Assembly (NCBI GenBank): GCA_016185705.1
Contig: JACPMZ010000008.1
Location: 1-57,122 of the forward strand
DNA from: Candidatus Woesearchaeota archaeon
GTDB lineage: Archaea; Nanobdellota; Nanobdellia; Woesearchaeales; UBA10216
Reading direction: 5' to 3'
Length of the DNA stretch: 57,122 nucleotides
Made by a program: the position numbers and the translations under genes. Under the pieces are notes generated by a model. The model was not told where the DNA came from, did no database searches, and worked only from the letters and a program-made list of their open reading frames with translations. This document shows positions 1 through 8,185 of the stretch, in pieces. Position 1 is the first letter of the stretch, and every line of letters begins with the position of its first letter.

Positions 1-879
1 CCCTGGCGCTGCCGGCAGGCTTATTGACAGTCCTTCATTGCTGGTGAATTCGTAGTTGTCTGAGATGTTTATCCAGGTGTTGTTGCTCAGCCCTACTCCG
101 AAGCCGCTGCCGGTTGATGCTGATGTGTTGAAGCTGAAGTTGGCTGTTCCTCTGGCTGGTCCGCTGTTCTCTCCTCCCAGCTCGAAGAAATCTGTGGTGC
201 TGGCGTTCAGCAGTCTTGGCGTCAGGTTGAAGTATGTGAATGCAAAGTTCCCTGTGTTGTTGATTACAAGCGTCAGCTCGTTGTTGCTTGAGCCGATGGC
301 TGCAGTCAATGCCAGGTTGTCGTTTACCAGGTCTATTGCAGACAAGCTGTTTATTGTGAGGTTTTGGCTGCTGTTGTAGCTTGCAGTGCCGGTTCCTGAT
401 GACGATGCCTTGTCCCTTACGCTTGCGTTTATCCTCCATAATGCTGATGCGTTGTCGTGGTATCTTATTGCCACTTTGCATTCGTATGTTCTGTCCTGGT
501 CGCCGTTGAATGTTGCTATGGTTGCGCAGTTTCCTGTGTTGTTGAATCTGCTGTATTCTGCTGTTTCTCCCGGCAGGAATGTTATGTTGACCCTCACTTC
601 TGAAATGTTTATTCCGCTGTTGTCGTCATCAACTCCGTCTGCGTCTGTTACGTTGAACCTTACCACCACGTTTGTTGCGTGGCTGGCTGCTGTTGGAGTT
701 ACCTGCGCTAAAGTAACGTTGTAGACTGTTGGCGAGTTGGTTCCTGTTGTTACTGATATTGAAAAACTTTCAGTAACCTGCGCCCCATGCGCTATTAAGG
801 CAGACAGTATTAAAGCGGACAGTATTGCAAGAAGCGGTAATGCATATAGAAGTCTCTTTTTCATGTAAACGCGCTTCAT
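1..879 (-). CDS. Secreted surface protein, partial (3' end off window)
   Basis: The reading frame is open from ATG at 879 (alternative in-frame ATG at 864) to the left edge, so the C-terminus is missing. The N-terminus is a signal peptide (KKRLLYALPLLAILSALIL). The rest is a Thr/Ser/Asn-rich domain with many N-glycosylation sequons and a GDQDRTYECKV segment. It matches the last ~280 residues of the large surface protein at 1366-6093, with long nearly identical DNA stretches, so it is a recent paralog consisting of a signal peptide plus that C-terminal domain. An adhesin or S-layer-associated role is inference. TATA-like sequences lie at about 895-955. Confidence 0.75.
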   Translation of the reverse strand, partial: MKRVYMKKRLLYALPLLAILSALILSALIAHGAQVTESFSISVTTGTNSPTVYNVTLAQVTPTAASHATNVVVRFNVTDADGVDDDNSGINISEVRVNITFLPGETAEYSRFNNTGNCATIATFNGDQDRTYECKVAIRYHDNASALWRINASVRDKASSSGTGTASYNSSQNLTINSLSAIDLVNDNLALTAAIGSSNNELTLVINNTGNFAFTYFNLTPRLLNASTTDFFELGGENSGPARGTANFSFNTSASTGSGFGVGLSNNTWINISDNYEFTSNEGLSISLPAAPG

Positions 880-1132
880 AATCTCAGCTTCAATCTCATA
901 AATACCGATATCTGTATATTGCTGTACGATTCTCACTATTTGTGTATTTAAATGTTTCTGTGTGCATTTCTTCATCTGCCGGTGGCAGCTGCATGACTTT
1001 TTAGTGGTGGCAGGGCAGTTGTAGCAGCTTAGCAGCGTTACAGTTGCTGCTGCTACTGCTGCTGCGAAATATCAGCTGCTTAAAAGTGAAGCACCCGATA
1101 GGTTAACAACACAAAACTTTGCATTGCATTTT

Positions 1133-1399
1133 CTACTCTGCCAGTATTATCCATCTGTGGTCTGGCGATGTGGATGAGTTGTAGGTTACGTCGCTTGTCA
1201 GCCCTTTGCCGGCTGGTATGTCTATGTATATGTAGAATGTCCTGTTTGCCTGTATTATGTCTGTTGCTGTCTGCCCTGGCGCTGCCGGCAGGCTTATTGA
1301 CAGTCCTTCATTGCTGGTGAATTCGTAGTTGTCTGAGATGTTTATCCAGGTGTTGTTGCTCAGCCCTACTCCGAAGCCGCTGCCGGTTGATGCTGAAAG
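1133..1399 (-). pseudogene. Frameshifted C-terminal tail of the large surface protein
   Basis: After the premature stop at 1366, another frame continues the homology to the left-edge paralog (GFGVGLSNNTWINISDNYEF onward) and ends at a TAG at 1133-1135 after ..HRWIILAE. The paralog has TGTGTTG (plus strand) where this copy has nothing between 1396 and 1397. A 7-nt deletion has therefore moved about 85 codons out of frame. The lost segment looks like the end of a beta-rich domain. There is no transmembrane anchor in it. Confidence 0.7.
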
Positions 1400-1960
1400 C
1401 TGAAGTTTGCGCTGCCTCTTGTTCCTGAAGTCTCGCCTCCGAGCATGAAGAAGTCTGTTAAGCTGGCGTTCAGCAGTCTTGGGGTGAGATTCATGTAAGT
1501 GAATTCAAAGTTGCCGGTGTTGTTTATCACTAATGTCAGTTCCAGATTTTGATTGCCTATTGATCCGCTTGCTGCAAGGTTTGCATTTACCAGGTCAATT
1601 GCTGACAGGCTGTTTATTGTGAGGTTCTGGCTTGAGTTGTAGCTTGCCGAATTTGATTTGTCTTCCACGCTTGCGTTTATCCTCCATAGTGCGGATGCGT
1701 TGTCGTGGTATCTTATTGCAACTTTGCATTCGTATGTTCTGTCCTGGTCGCCGTTGAATGTTGCTATGGTTGCGCAGTTTCCTGTGTTGTTGAATCTGCT
1801 GTATTCTGCTGTTTCTCCCGGCAGGAATGTTATGTTTACTTTTGCTGTTGTGTCGTCAAGCCCTGAATCAGCATCATCCGCTCCGTCTGCGTCTGTTACG
1901 TTGAACCTTACCACCACGTTTGTTGCGTGGCTGGCTGCTGTTGGAGTTATCTGTGCAGAT
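1273..1960. repeat. Segment duplicated at 1-700 (paralogous surface genes)
   Basis: Bases 1-about 125 repeat 1273-1399 almost exactly, about 430-600 repeat 1680-1836, and about 630-700 repeat about 1890-1960, separated by more diverged stretches. The mosaic of identical and diverged blocks points to recent duplication or gene conversion between the two surface-protein genes. The window begins inside the repeat, so a contig break there is possible. Confidence 0.75.
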
Positions 1961-4900
1961 GTTACGTTGTACACTATAGGTGCTGTTGTTACTGCGTTGC
2001 TTACATTGATGCTTGACAGGTTTTCAACCAGCTGGTTTCCTGCAAAGTCTGTTGCATTCACTGTAATGTTGTAGTAGCCGTTTACCAGTGTTGTGCTGCT
2101 TACTGTTGCTCTCCAGTAGCCCTGGTCGTAGTTGCCTGAGTCAATCGCTGCATCGAGCCAGTCAGTGGCAGCGTGCGTGCTGTTGTAGATTCTGAATGAG
2201 ACGTTAAGCACCTTGCTGGTTGTGTCGTTTGCTGATGCGTTTATTACTATGTTCTGGTCTGTGAAATTCGTCAGGTTTATTGGGCTTAACAATGTGAGGT
2301 TTGCGTCAGTGTTGTCTATCATTATGGACACGTTTGCTGATATGTTTGTGTTTGGTGTTGCTGCTGAGTCTGTTGCGTTTACGCTTAGGTTGTAGTAGCC
2401 GTCTGCTGCTGTTGTTGAGTCAACTATAACGTGCCTGTATCCTGATGTTGCGCTGCCCACGCTCAGGTTCATTGCTATCGGTCCTGATGCAACGCTTCCC
2501 GGCTGCAGCAGGCTGAGGTTGACGTTGTTGACATCGCTTTCTGAGTCGTTTACAGACGCATTTACTATGAAGCTTCCTGAGATGTTTGTGCTTGCTTCTG
2601 GAATTACTATGCTCACGTTTGGCTGCGTGGTGTCAGGCACTGCGTTGTTTATGGTTATTGTTGTTATGTTTTTTATGTTCTGGTTTCCTGCGTAGTCTGT
2701 TGCGTTTATCGTGATGTTGTATTGGTCGTTGGTCAGCGTTGCGCTGTCCACTGTTGCGTTCCACCATCCTGTTTGTTTGTCGCCTGCTCCAAGCGTTGCA
2801 TCCAGCCAGTCTGTTGCTGCGTGCGTGCTGTTGTAAATTCTGAATGTTGCGTTCAGGACTTTTGAGGTGGGGTCGTTTACTGAGGCGTTGATTAGGAAGC
2901 TTTCGTCTGCGAATGTTGTGCCGCTTGTTGGTTTGTCTATTGTTACGTTTGCCGGCGTTTTGTCTATCGTTATGGACACGTTTGCTGATATGTTTGTGTT
3001 TGGTGTTGCTGCTGAGTCTGTTGCTTTCACGCTGAGGTTGTAGATTCCATCGCTTACTGCTATGGTGTAGGTTGCGCCTCTGTATCCTGACCTGACTGTT
3101 CCGTCTATGAGGCTCATTGCTGTTGGTCCTTCTGCAATGATTTCCGGCTGCAGCAGGCTGAAGCTTACGTCGTTTACGTCGCTTGCTGAGTCGTTTACAG
3201 ACGCATTTACTGTAAATGCTACTGAGAAGTTGGAGTTTGCTTCTGGCAGAACGATGCTGTTGTTTGGAGGCGTAGTGTCTGTAACTGCTATGTCTAATGC
3301 GACGTTGTTTAGTGTATTGGTGCAGCCTGTAAATGTGTCCAGGGTGTTGGCTGTGGACTCTGCGCACCCCTCCATAGTCCAGACGATTACCTGGTTGTCT
3401 GCTGTGCTTGGCCAGTTGACGCAGTCAACAGTTCCAGAGCCTGTGTCAGAGCAGCTTGCAGCGCTTGCGCCGCTCACATCAATAGCGCTTACTCTGAGGT
3501 TGTTGGCGCCGCAGCTGTTGGAGAGCGCTATTGTTGCTTCGTTGTTTATCTGGAGCGTGCACGTTACTGCAAAGGAGTCTCCGCTGTTGTCGTATTGGCC
3601 TGTGCAGAGCGTTGTTTCGCCTACTTCTATGCTTGTTTTGTCGCAGGAGAAGCTGTCGTCTAATATCTTTGCCGGCGCATCGCTTGCAATCTGCCACTGC
3701 CTTGCTTCCTTCCACGTTCCTATTTCCAATTCCCCTAAGATGTAGAACTCAGGGCTTGCGTCAGGCGCGTCAAACTCGTACGCCAAGCTTATTGTGTCGC
3801 CTTTCTTAAGCTGCACATTCCAGCTCAGCACTTTTGCGTCTGCAGCTGTTGTTGCTGTCAGTCCCTGCTGCTGTGTTATGTTGAATGTTGCAGGCACGTA
3901 TTCTGTTATTTTGCCATTGTGGTTTTCATTGGCTGTTATGGTGATGTTCATTGTGTAGTTTGCTTGCGGGAATATCCTTGTAGGCCCGTTTCTTGCTACG
4001 TCAAACTCAACTGTGCTTTGCACTGAGAAGCTGTCAAGTATGCTTCTTTCGCCGTTGCTGGTTGCTGCCGTTAGGTTCATTTCATAAGTCCCGATTCCGC
4101 TGGCACTGTAGGTTGTGTAATAGTCGGGAAGGTTTGTGACTCCGTACACTTCGCATTCGTCAGAGACTTTTATGCTGCCTTCTTTTGTTGTCAGGATTGT
4201 TTCTGCGTTGTCAGGGGCTGTTATCTTCAGCGTTACGTTTGCGTCGCATACCATATGCCCTTGGTCGTCCAGCACAGCCATTGCTATGAACGCAGCCTCA
4301 TTCGGCAGGAATATTGATTTGTTGGTGTTTATTGCCAGAACTCCCCATGTGAAGTTCTGCTCTTCTGTGTAGGTGATGTTGTCTTTTGTGAGCTGCAGCT
4401 GCAGCGTGTACTTCCCTGCCCTGAATGCCCTCTGTTTTGCAAGCCTTAGTTCAAATTTGCCTTCTCTTAATTCCGCTATTTCCACCTCCGCTGCTGCTTT
4501 GTTCCCTCTGCTGTCAAATATTTCTGCAGTTATGGTTTCGTTTTCTGTTGCCCACTTGCTGAGCTTCTTCGGCTTTGCTGGTTTTTCAGCGCTGCCGCGC
4601 TTTGTGAATTCCTCCTCTGACATGTATTCAAACTCAAACTTGGCGTCCTCGCCCTGCCTGTAGTCTTTCTTCAGCGCCTTCAGCTTGGGCGTAATGTTGA
4701 TGGCAGTGGCGTTTGTTGCGTCAGCCAGTCTGACTTTGAACATTACTTCATCCGTGCCGGTGTTGCCTGCAAGGTCTTTTGCAAACAGTTTCAGGGTGTT
4801 GTTCCCTTCTGCTGCTGTAATGGTTGTGTTCGCATTTACTGTAACGCTGCTGCCGTTGTTCAGTTCATACCATATCCTGCTTGCCGGCTCATCTGTTGTA

Positions 4901-6093
4901 AAGTTGAGCTCAAGCGTTGTTGTGTTGTAAATCCTTATTCTTGGCGAGATGATTGTTACAATTGGCAGCCTGCTGTCTATTTCTTCAGCTGCTGCTATGG
5001 TGTAGGAGACTCTGCTTATTTCAATGGCTGCATTCTCTACTTCTATCACTATTTTATAGCTGCTCTCATTTAATCCTGCCAGTGCGCATGTTTCTTTGCA
5101 GATGTTGATGAACTCTATGCCTTTCTCCGCGCTCTTTTCCTGTTCAGGAATAAACACTGCGCTCAGGCTGCTGAAGTCGCTGTATATTATCTCTGAGTAA
5201 ATTTCTCCGCTGAGGCTGTAGTTCGCAGAGATTACCCTGCTGCTTACTGTGTTATTTGCTTCAGTGCCGTACAGCCCCGGAGATATGGCGAGCATGTCAT
5301 CCCAGCTGCTGCTTTCAGGCGCTACATCCAATAATGCGCAGCAATCTCTTTCTCCGAAGCACAGGGCTGTTGCTGCATCGCTTTCATCCGGCCGTATTAT
5401 CCATTGCGTGCACAGCTTGCCTGCATCCCAGCTGAAATTGGTGTTTGCAACAGTAAAGTCTATTGCTGAATTGTTGAATTCTGTTCCGTCATTGTCTGCA
5501 TCAAACAGCGTTCCGGAGTTGTATTGCAGGGAAATGTTAATTGCTTTCTCAGCTTCAATATTCTTTACTGGTTCTGTAATATTTACTTCTGTATCATTCG
5601 GCAGCGTTGCGTTCTCTGATTCATTTTGGGCAATTGCAGCGCTGTCCGCTGTGCTGGTTATTTCTGCGGTATTGTCTGCATTGCTCTCGCCATTCTGCGC
5701 TGCATCGCTTTCTGATATTGTGAATCCTGTTATTGATGCAAGCCCCTTCTCTTCTAATAAGCTGCTGTCAAGTATCAGGTATCTTGCTCCCTCTTTCTCA
5801 AGATACACCTTTGCAGTGCCTTCTCCTTTTATCCTTCCGCTTACGGCAACGCTTCTCAGTTCTCCGGCATTTTCCGGCTGCCAGATGTAAGTGATTGATT
5901 CGGATGTGCTGACATTAAGCTCATCCTCATAGCCTGTTACTGCTTCTATGGCAACGAATCCGGTCAGGCTGCCTGACGACATGAATATGGCGAATGTGGC
6001 AAGCACTATGAGGGCTGAAGCAAGCAGCGCAGCATTATGTTTAGCTGTGTCCCGCTCTTTGGGCTTCAGTCTTCTGGCTATCTGTTTTTCCAT
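1366..6093 (-). CDS. Giant cell-surface protein with Ig-like repeats
   Basis: 1575 residues. A basic N-terminus is followed by one hydrophobic segment (about residues 22-45, ALLASALIVLATFAIFM), a signal anchor or signal peptide. The C-terminal half holds repeats of roughly 100 residues of the type NASVNDS..SDVN / ATDSAATPNTNISANVSI / SFRIYNSTHAATDWLDA, resembling bacterial and archaeal Ig-like adhesin modules. NxS/T sequons are very frequent, suggesting heavy N-glycosylation. Likely S-layer or adhesin (inference). The start overlaps the upstream HTH gene by 16 bp, so the two are probably co-transcribed. The end ..QHQPAAASE results from a 7-nt deletion relative to the paralog at 1-879. Confidence 0.8.
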   Translation of the reverse strand: MEKQIARRLKPKERDTAKHNAALLASALIVLATFAIFMSSGSLTGFVAIEAVTGYEDELNVSTSESITYIWQPENAGELRSVAVSGRIKGEGTAKVYLEKEGARYLILDSSLLEEKGLASITGFTISESDAAQNGESNADNTAEITSTADSAAIAQNESENATLPNDTEVNITEPVKNIEAEKAINISLQYNSGTLFDADNDGTEFNNSAIDFTVANTNFSWDAGKLCTQWIIRPDESDAATALCFGERDCCALLDVAPESSSWDDMLAISPGLYGTEANNTVSSRVISANYSLSGEIYSEIIYSDFSSLSAVFIPEQEKSAEKGIEFINICKETCALAGLNESSYKIVIEVENAAIEISRVSYTIAAAEEIDSRLPIVTIISPRIRIYNTTTLELNFTTDEPASRIWYELNNGSSVTVNANTTITAAEGNNTLKLFAKDLAGNTGTDEVMFKVRLADATNATAINITPKLKALKKDYRQGEDAKFEFEYMSEEEFTKRGSAEKPAKPKKLSKWATENETITAEIFDSRGNKAAAEVEIAELREGKFELRLAKQRAFRAGKYTLQLQLTKDNITYTEEQNFTWGVLAINTNKSIFLPNEAAFIAMAVLDDQGHMVCDANVTLKITAPDNAETILTTKEGSIKVSDECEVYGVTNLPDYYTTYSASGIGTYEMNLTAATSNGERSILDSFSVQSTVEFDVARNGPTRIFPQANYTMNITITANENHNGKITEYVPATFNITQQQGLTATTAADAKVLSWNVQLKKGDTISLAYEFDAPDASPEFYILGELEIGTWKEARQWQIASDAPAKILDDSFSCDKTSIEVGETTLCTGQYDNSGDSFAVTCTLQINNEATIALSNSCGANNLRVSAIDVSGASAASCSDTGSGTVDCVNWPSTADNQVIVWTMEGCAESTANTLDTFTGCTNTLNNVALDIAVTDTTPPNNSIVLPEANSNFSVAFTVNASVNDSASDVNDVSFSLLQPEIIAEGPTAMSLIDGTVRSGYRGATYTIAVSDGIYNLSVKATDSAATPNTNISANVSITIDKTPANVTIDKPTSGTTFADESFLINASVNDPTSKVLNATFRIYNSTHAATDWLDATLGAGDKQTGWWNATVDSATLTNDQYNITINATDYAGNQNIKNITTITINNAVPDTTQPNVSIVIPEASTNISGSFIVNASVNDSESDVNNVNLSLLQPGSVASGPIAMNLSVGSATSGYRHVIVDSTTAADGYYNLSVNATDSAATPNTNISANVSIMIDNTDANLTLLSPINLTNFTDQNIVINASANDTTSKVLNVSFRIYNSTHAATDWLDAAIDSGNYDQGYWRATVSSTTLVNGYYNITVNATDFAGNQLVENLSSINVSNAVTTAPIVYNVTSAQITPTAASHATNVVVRFNVTDADGADDADSGLDDTTAKVNITFLPGETAEYSRFNNTGNCATIATFNGDQDRTYECKVAIRYHDNASALWRINASVEDKSNSASYNSSQNLTINSLSAIDLVNANLAASGSIGNQNLELTLVINNTGNFEFTYMNLTPRLLNASLTDFFMLGGETSGTRGSANFSFQHQPAAASE

Positions 6094-6638
6094 TTTTTCG
6101 TTGCCTTATTGTAGATGCTCCAGATGTTTCGCTGGTCGCGGTTGAGCAAAGAGGAGATTTCAACAAGCTTCAGACCCTTCTCTTTCAGGTGGGCAACAGC
6201 AGCTTCCAGAACGCTCAGCTTTCTGTCCTGGAAAATGCTGGCAGGCAGAACGTATTTTGTAGGCGGAACCGCCAGTCCTGCCTTTAATTTTCTGGACGCA
6301 TTCCTGTACGTTGTCCATATCGTCCTGTAGTCGCGGTTGAGAAGCCCTGATATCTCCTTGTAGCCGAGATTGCGCTCTTCCTTTAGGTACTTGCAGAGAA
6401 TTTCCAGCGGCCTTAATTCAGTGTTTGTAAGGATGGAAGCGGGAATGCCGTTTTCAGGCGCTTCATCAGCCCTGACAAGCTGCAGTATCTGCTCGTCAGT
6501 CAGCTTATACTTGCTTGTCAGGCTGTCAAGGACAGCCCTCAAATCGCCCAAAAGAAGCTTCAGAATCTGGAATGAACGGTCGTCAGGAATCCTGGGACTA
6601 ATGTTTCCGCTGCCTTTCCTGCTCCTGACGCTTTTCAT
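6078..6638 (-). CDS. Tandem helix-turn-helix regulator
   Basis: 186 residues. Two related units of about 55 residues follow each other: PASILTNTELRPLEILCKYLKE..YKEISGLLNRDYRTIWTTYRNA and PASIFQDRKLSVLEAAVAHLKE..LVEISSLLNRDQRNIWSIYNKA. Each ends in a helix-turn-helix of sigma-70 region 4/resolvase type. An N-terminal helical region precedes them. It lies upstream of, and overlaps by 16 bp, the giant surface-protein gene, so it probably controls that gene or its own promoter. Repeated AATGTATTAA and CCTATAAAT elements upstream could be its targets. I do not recognise a named family. Confidence 0.7.
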   Translation of the reverse strand: MKSVRSRKGSGNISPRIPDDRSFQILKLLLGDLRAVLDSLTSKYKLTDEQILQLVRADEAPENGIPASILTNTELRPLEILCKYLKEERNLGYKEISGLLNRDYRTIWTTYRNASRKLKAGLAVPPTKYVLPASIFQDRKLSVLEAAVAHLKEKGLKLVEISSLLNRDQRNIWSIYNKATKKWKNR

Positions 6639-6654
6639 CCTTTATGCTACCAGA

Positions 6655-6800
6655 TATAATATAAACAATGTATTAAAACCTATAAATATGGTATTTTCTT
6701 TATAAATTTTACTAAAAAACAAGTATAAATTCCTATAAATAATGTATTAATTTGCTATAGAATGTGTGCTGAAGCAGCAGACAGGAGGAAACGCTTAAAA
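6655..6800. promoter_or_regulatory. Divergent promoter region with direct repeats
   Basis: This AT-rich spacer separates the HTH regulator (minus) from idi (plus). AATGTATTAA occurs twice (about 6667 and 6741) and CCTATAAAT twice (about 6683 and 6733). The element GAAACGCTTAAAAAC at about 6788-6802 is a BRE/TATA-like box upstream of the idi ATG at 6824. The repeated boxes may be operator copies for the neighbouring regulator (inference). Confidence 0.45.
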
Positions 6801-6823
6801 ACTGCCTGCTTTTTCATTTTCTC

Positions 6824-7333
6824 ATGGAACGCGTTGTTTTAGTGGACGAAAACGACAATGAGATAGGCACTGCTGAGAAGCTTCAGGCGCATAAAGATGG
6901 CAGGCTGCACCGCGCTTTTTCCATTTTCATATTTGATTCTCGCGGCAGCTTAATGCTGCAGCAAAGGGCAAAATCCAAGTATCACTCCGGCGGCTTGTGG
7001 GCGAACACCTGCTGCAGCCATCCGAGGAAAGGCGAAGCTGTTGAGCAGGCAGCGCATAGAAGATTGCAGGAGGAGATGGGCTTTGACACTGATTTGAAGG
7101 AAATAGCGTCTTTTACTTATGAAGTTAAGTTTGATAATGGGCTGTGGGAGCATGAGTTTGACCACGTTTTGCTTGGCAGATACGGCGGAAGCCCGACTGT
7201 AAATCCTGATGAGGTTGATGACTGGAAGTGGATTTCTCTGGAGGATTTAAAACAGGATGTCAAGGATAACCCGGGCATTTACGCTTACTGGCTTAAGGTT
7301 GCTCTGGAAAAGGTTGAGTTCTCTCAACTGTGA
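6824..7333 (+). CDS. idi: Isopentenyl-diphosphate delta-isomerase, type 1
   Basis: Converts isopentenyl diphosphate to dimethylallyl diphosphate for archaeal lipid synthesis. 169 residues, full length for the Nudix-fold type 1 enzyme. Visible features are LHRAFSIFIFD, the catalytic-cysteine motif NTCCSHP (residues ~63-69), a Nudix-like helix RRLQEEMGFD and the acidic EHEFDHV segment that holds the second catalytic and metal residues. A BRE/TATA-like box lies 25-35 bp upstream of the ATG, suggesting a short leader. A degraded copy of its 3' end lies at 7911-8007, beyond the toxin-antitoxin pair. Confidence 0.9.
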   Translation: MERVVLVDENDNEIGTAEKLQAHKDGRLHRAFSIFIFDSRGSLMLQQRAKSKYHSGGLWANTCCSHPRKGEAVEQAAHRRLQEEMGFDTDLKEIASFTYEVKFDNGLWEHEFDHVLLGRYGGSPTVNPDEVDDWKWISLEDLKQDVKDNPGIYAYWLKVALEKVEFSQL

Positions 7334-7523
7334 ATAGTGCTTACTGCTTTTTCCGCTTGACTTTAGCTGCTCAGAGCTTCTTTTTCCCCTCCCTTCTTGC
7401 GGTAGTTGCTCTCTTAAAGTGGGATGCGGCTGCATTGTATGTATGGCAGGCATTTGCGGGTATAGCGGGTGACATGAGCGAAACTGAAAGATTTATATAT
7501 GAAGCTGGGCTTATTGTAGTGAG

Positions 7524-7727
7524 GTGAATGATAAAATGGCATCTGTAACTTTGGAGCAATTGAATGATAATATTATGGAACTTAAAAAAGATGTTGAAGA
7601 GCTGAAAGAGTATATGCGTGAAGACTTCGTACGTGCAGATAGCGTTAAGAAGGATATTGCGGATTCTCGTAAAAGGCCTGATTCTGAATTTGTTAAGCAT
7701 GATGATGTTATGAAGCGGTATTCTTGA
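7524..7727 (+). CDS. Putative antitoxin of a RelE-type module
   Basis: 67-residue, highly charged, mostly helical protein (TLEQLNDNIMELKKDVEELKEYMREDF), likely coiled coil. It lies directly upstream of a RelE-like reading frame whose ATG follows its stop by 2 bp, the usual antitoxin-toxin order. A TATA-like ATTTATATATG lies about 30-35 bp before the start. The C-terminus (VKHDDVMKRYS) resembles the end of RelB-type antitoxins, but the assignment rests mainly on context. Confidence 0.55.
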   Translation: MNDKMASVTLEQLNDNIMELKKDVEELKEYMREDFVRADSVKKDIADSRKRPDSEFVKHDDVMKRYS

Positions 7728-7729
7728 AA

Positions 7730-7909
7730 ATGGCTTTTGAGGTAATTTGGGATCCCAAGTCGCTTAAAGTTCTTGATAAACTTCCTAAAGAAGATTCCGG
7801 AAGGATTGTTAAAAAAGTTGATATTGTTAAAGAGGATCCGAAGAGGTATGCTGAAAGATTGGTTGGTGAAGAGGGGTATAAAATTCGGGTTGGAGATTAC
7901 AAGGACTGA
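7730..7909 (+). pseudogene. Truncated RelE/ParE-family toxin
   Basis: Encodes AFEVIWDPKSLKVLDKLPKEDSGRIVKKV..ERLVGEEGYKIRVGDYKD, which covers the first two strands and helices of a RelE toxin up to the (Y/K)xRVGDYR strand. It then stops at 59 residues (ATG at 7730; TTG at 7724 possible), where RelE proteins usually have 80-90. The last two strands, with the usual catalytic Arg/Tyr/His positions, are absent and not found in other frames. The toxin is therefore probably inactive. Confidence 0.6.
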
Positions 7910-7910
7910 G

Positions 7911-8007
7911 TCTGATTTCAGTAAGTGCGGCGGATGATGGTGATTTGGTTGCTGATTCTGAGGATTTGCAGGTTGCTTTGGAAACGGTTGAGTTCCCAAA
8001 TTTGTGA
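7911..8007 (+). pseudogene. Decayed duplicate of the idi 3' end
   Basis: Bases 7971-7995 match 7297-7321 (end of idi) at 23 of 25 positions. The translated tail QVALETVEFPNL* parallels idi's KVALEKVEFSQL*. Upstream, DDGDLVADSEDL weakly parallels idi's DEVDDWKWISLEDL. Both copies are followed by a stop and then a half-hairpin (TTTTTCCC-type). The toxin-antitoxin pair is thus sandwiched between idi and a relic of its 3' end. Confidence 0.5.
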
Positions 8008-8090
8008 AGTTGCAGATAAGGCGCTTTCTCGTTTCTGCTGCCTTTTTTCCCTCCTGTTACAGCACCTCTGCAATTGGACTTTTTTCCTTC

Positions 8091-8139
8091 GCTCTCTGTT
8101 TCCGCCTCACTCGGAACTTAAGGGAGGTGGAAATAGAGC
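8091..8139. repeat. CT/AG hairpin element
   Basis: Arms GCTCTCTGTTTCCGCCTC and GGAGGTGGAAATAGAGC pair with a few mismatches around CGGAACTT. Member of the dispersed hairpin family. Solo 5' half-elements (TTTTTCCCTCC-type) lie at about 7378-7395 and 8041-8055. Confidence 0.6.
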
Positions 8140-8185
8140 TCAGTTGCGAGGGCAGATATGCAGCTGGCTGCAGAAAAGCGCAAAA

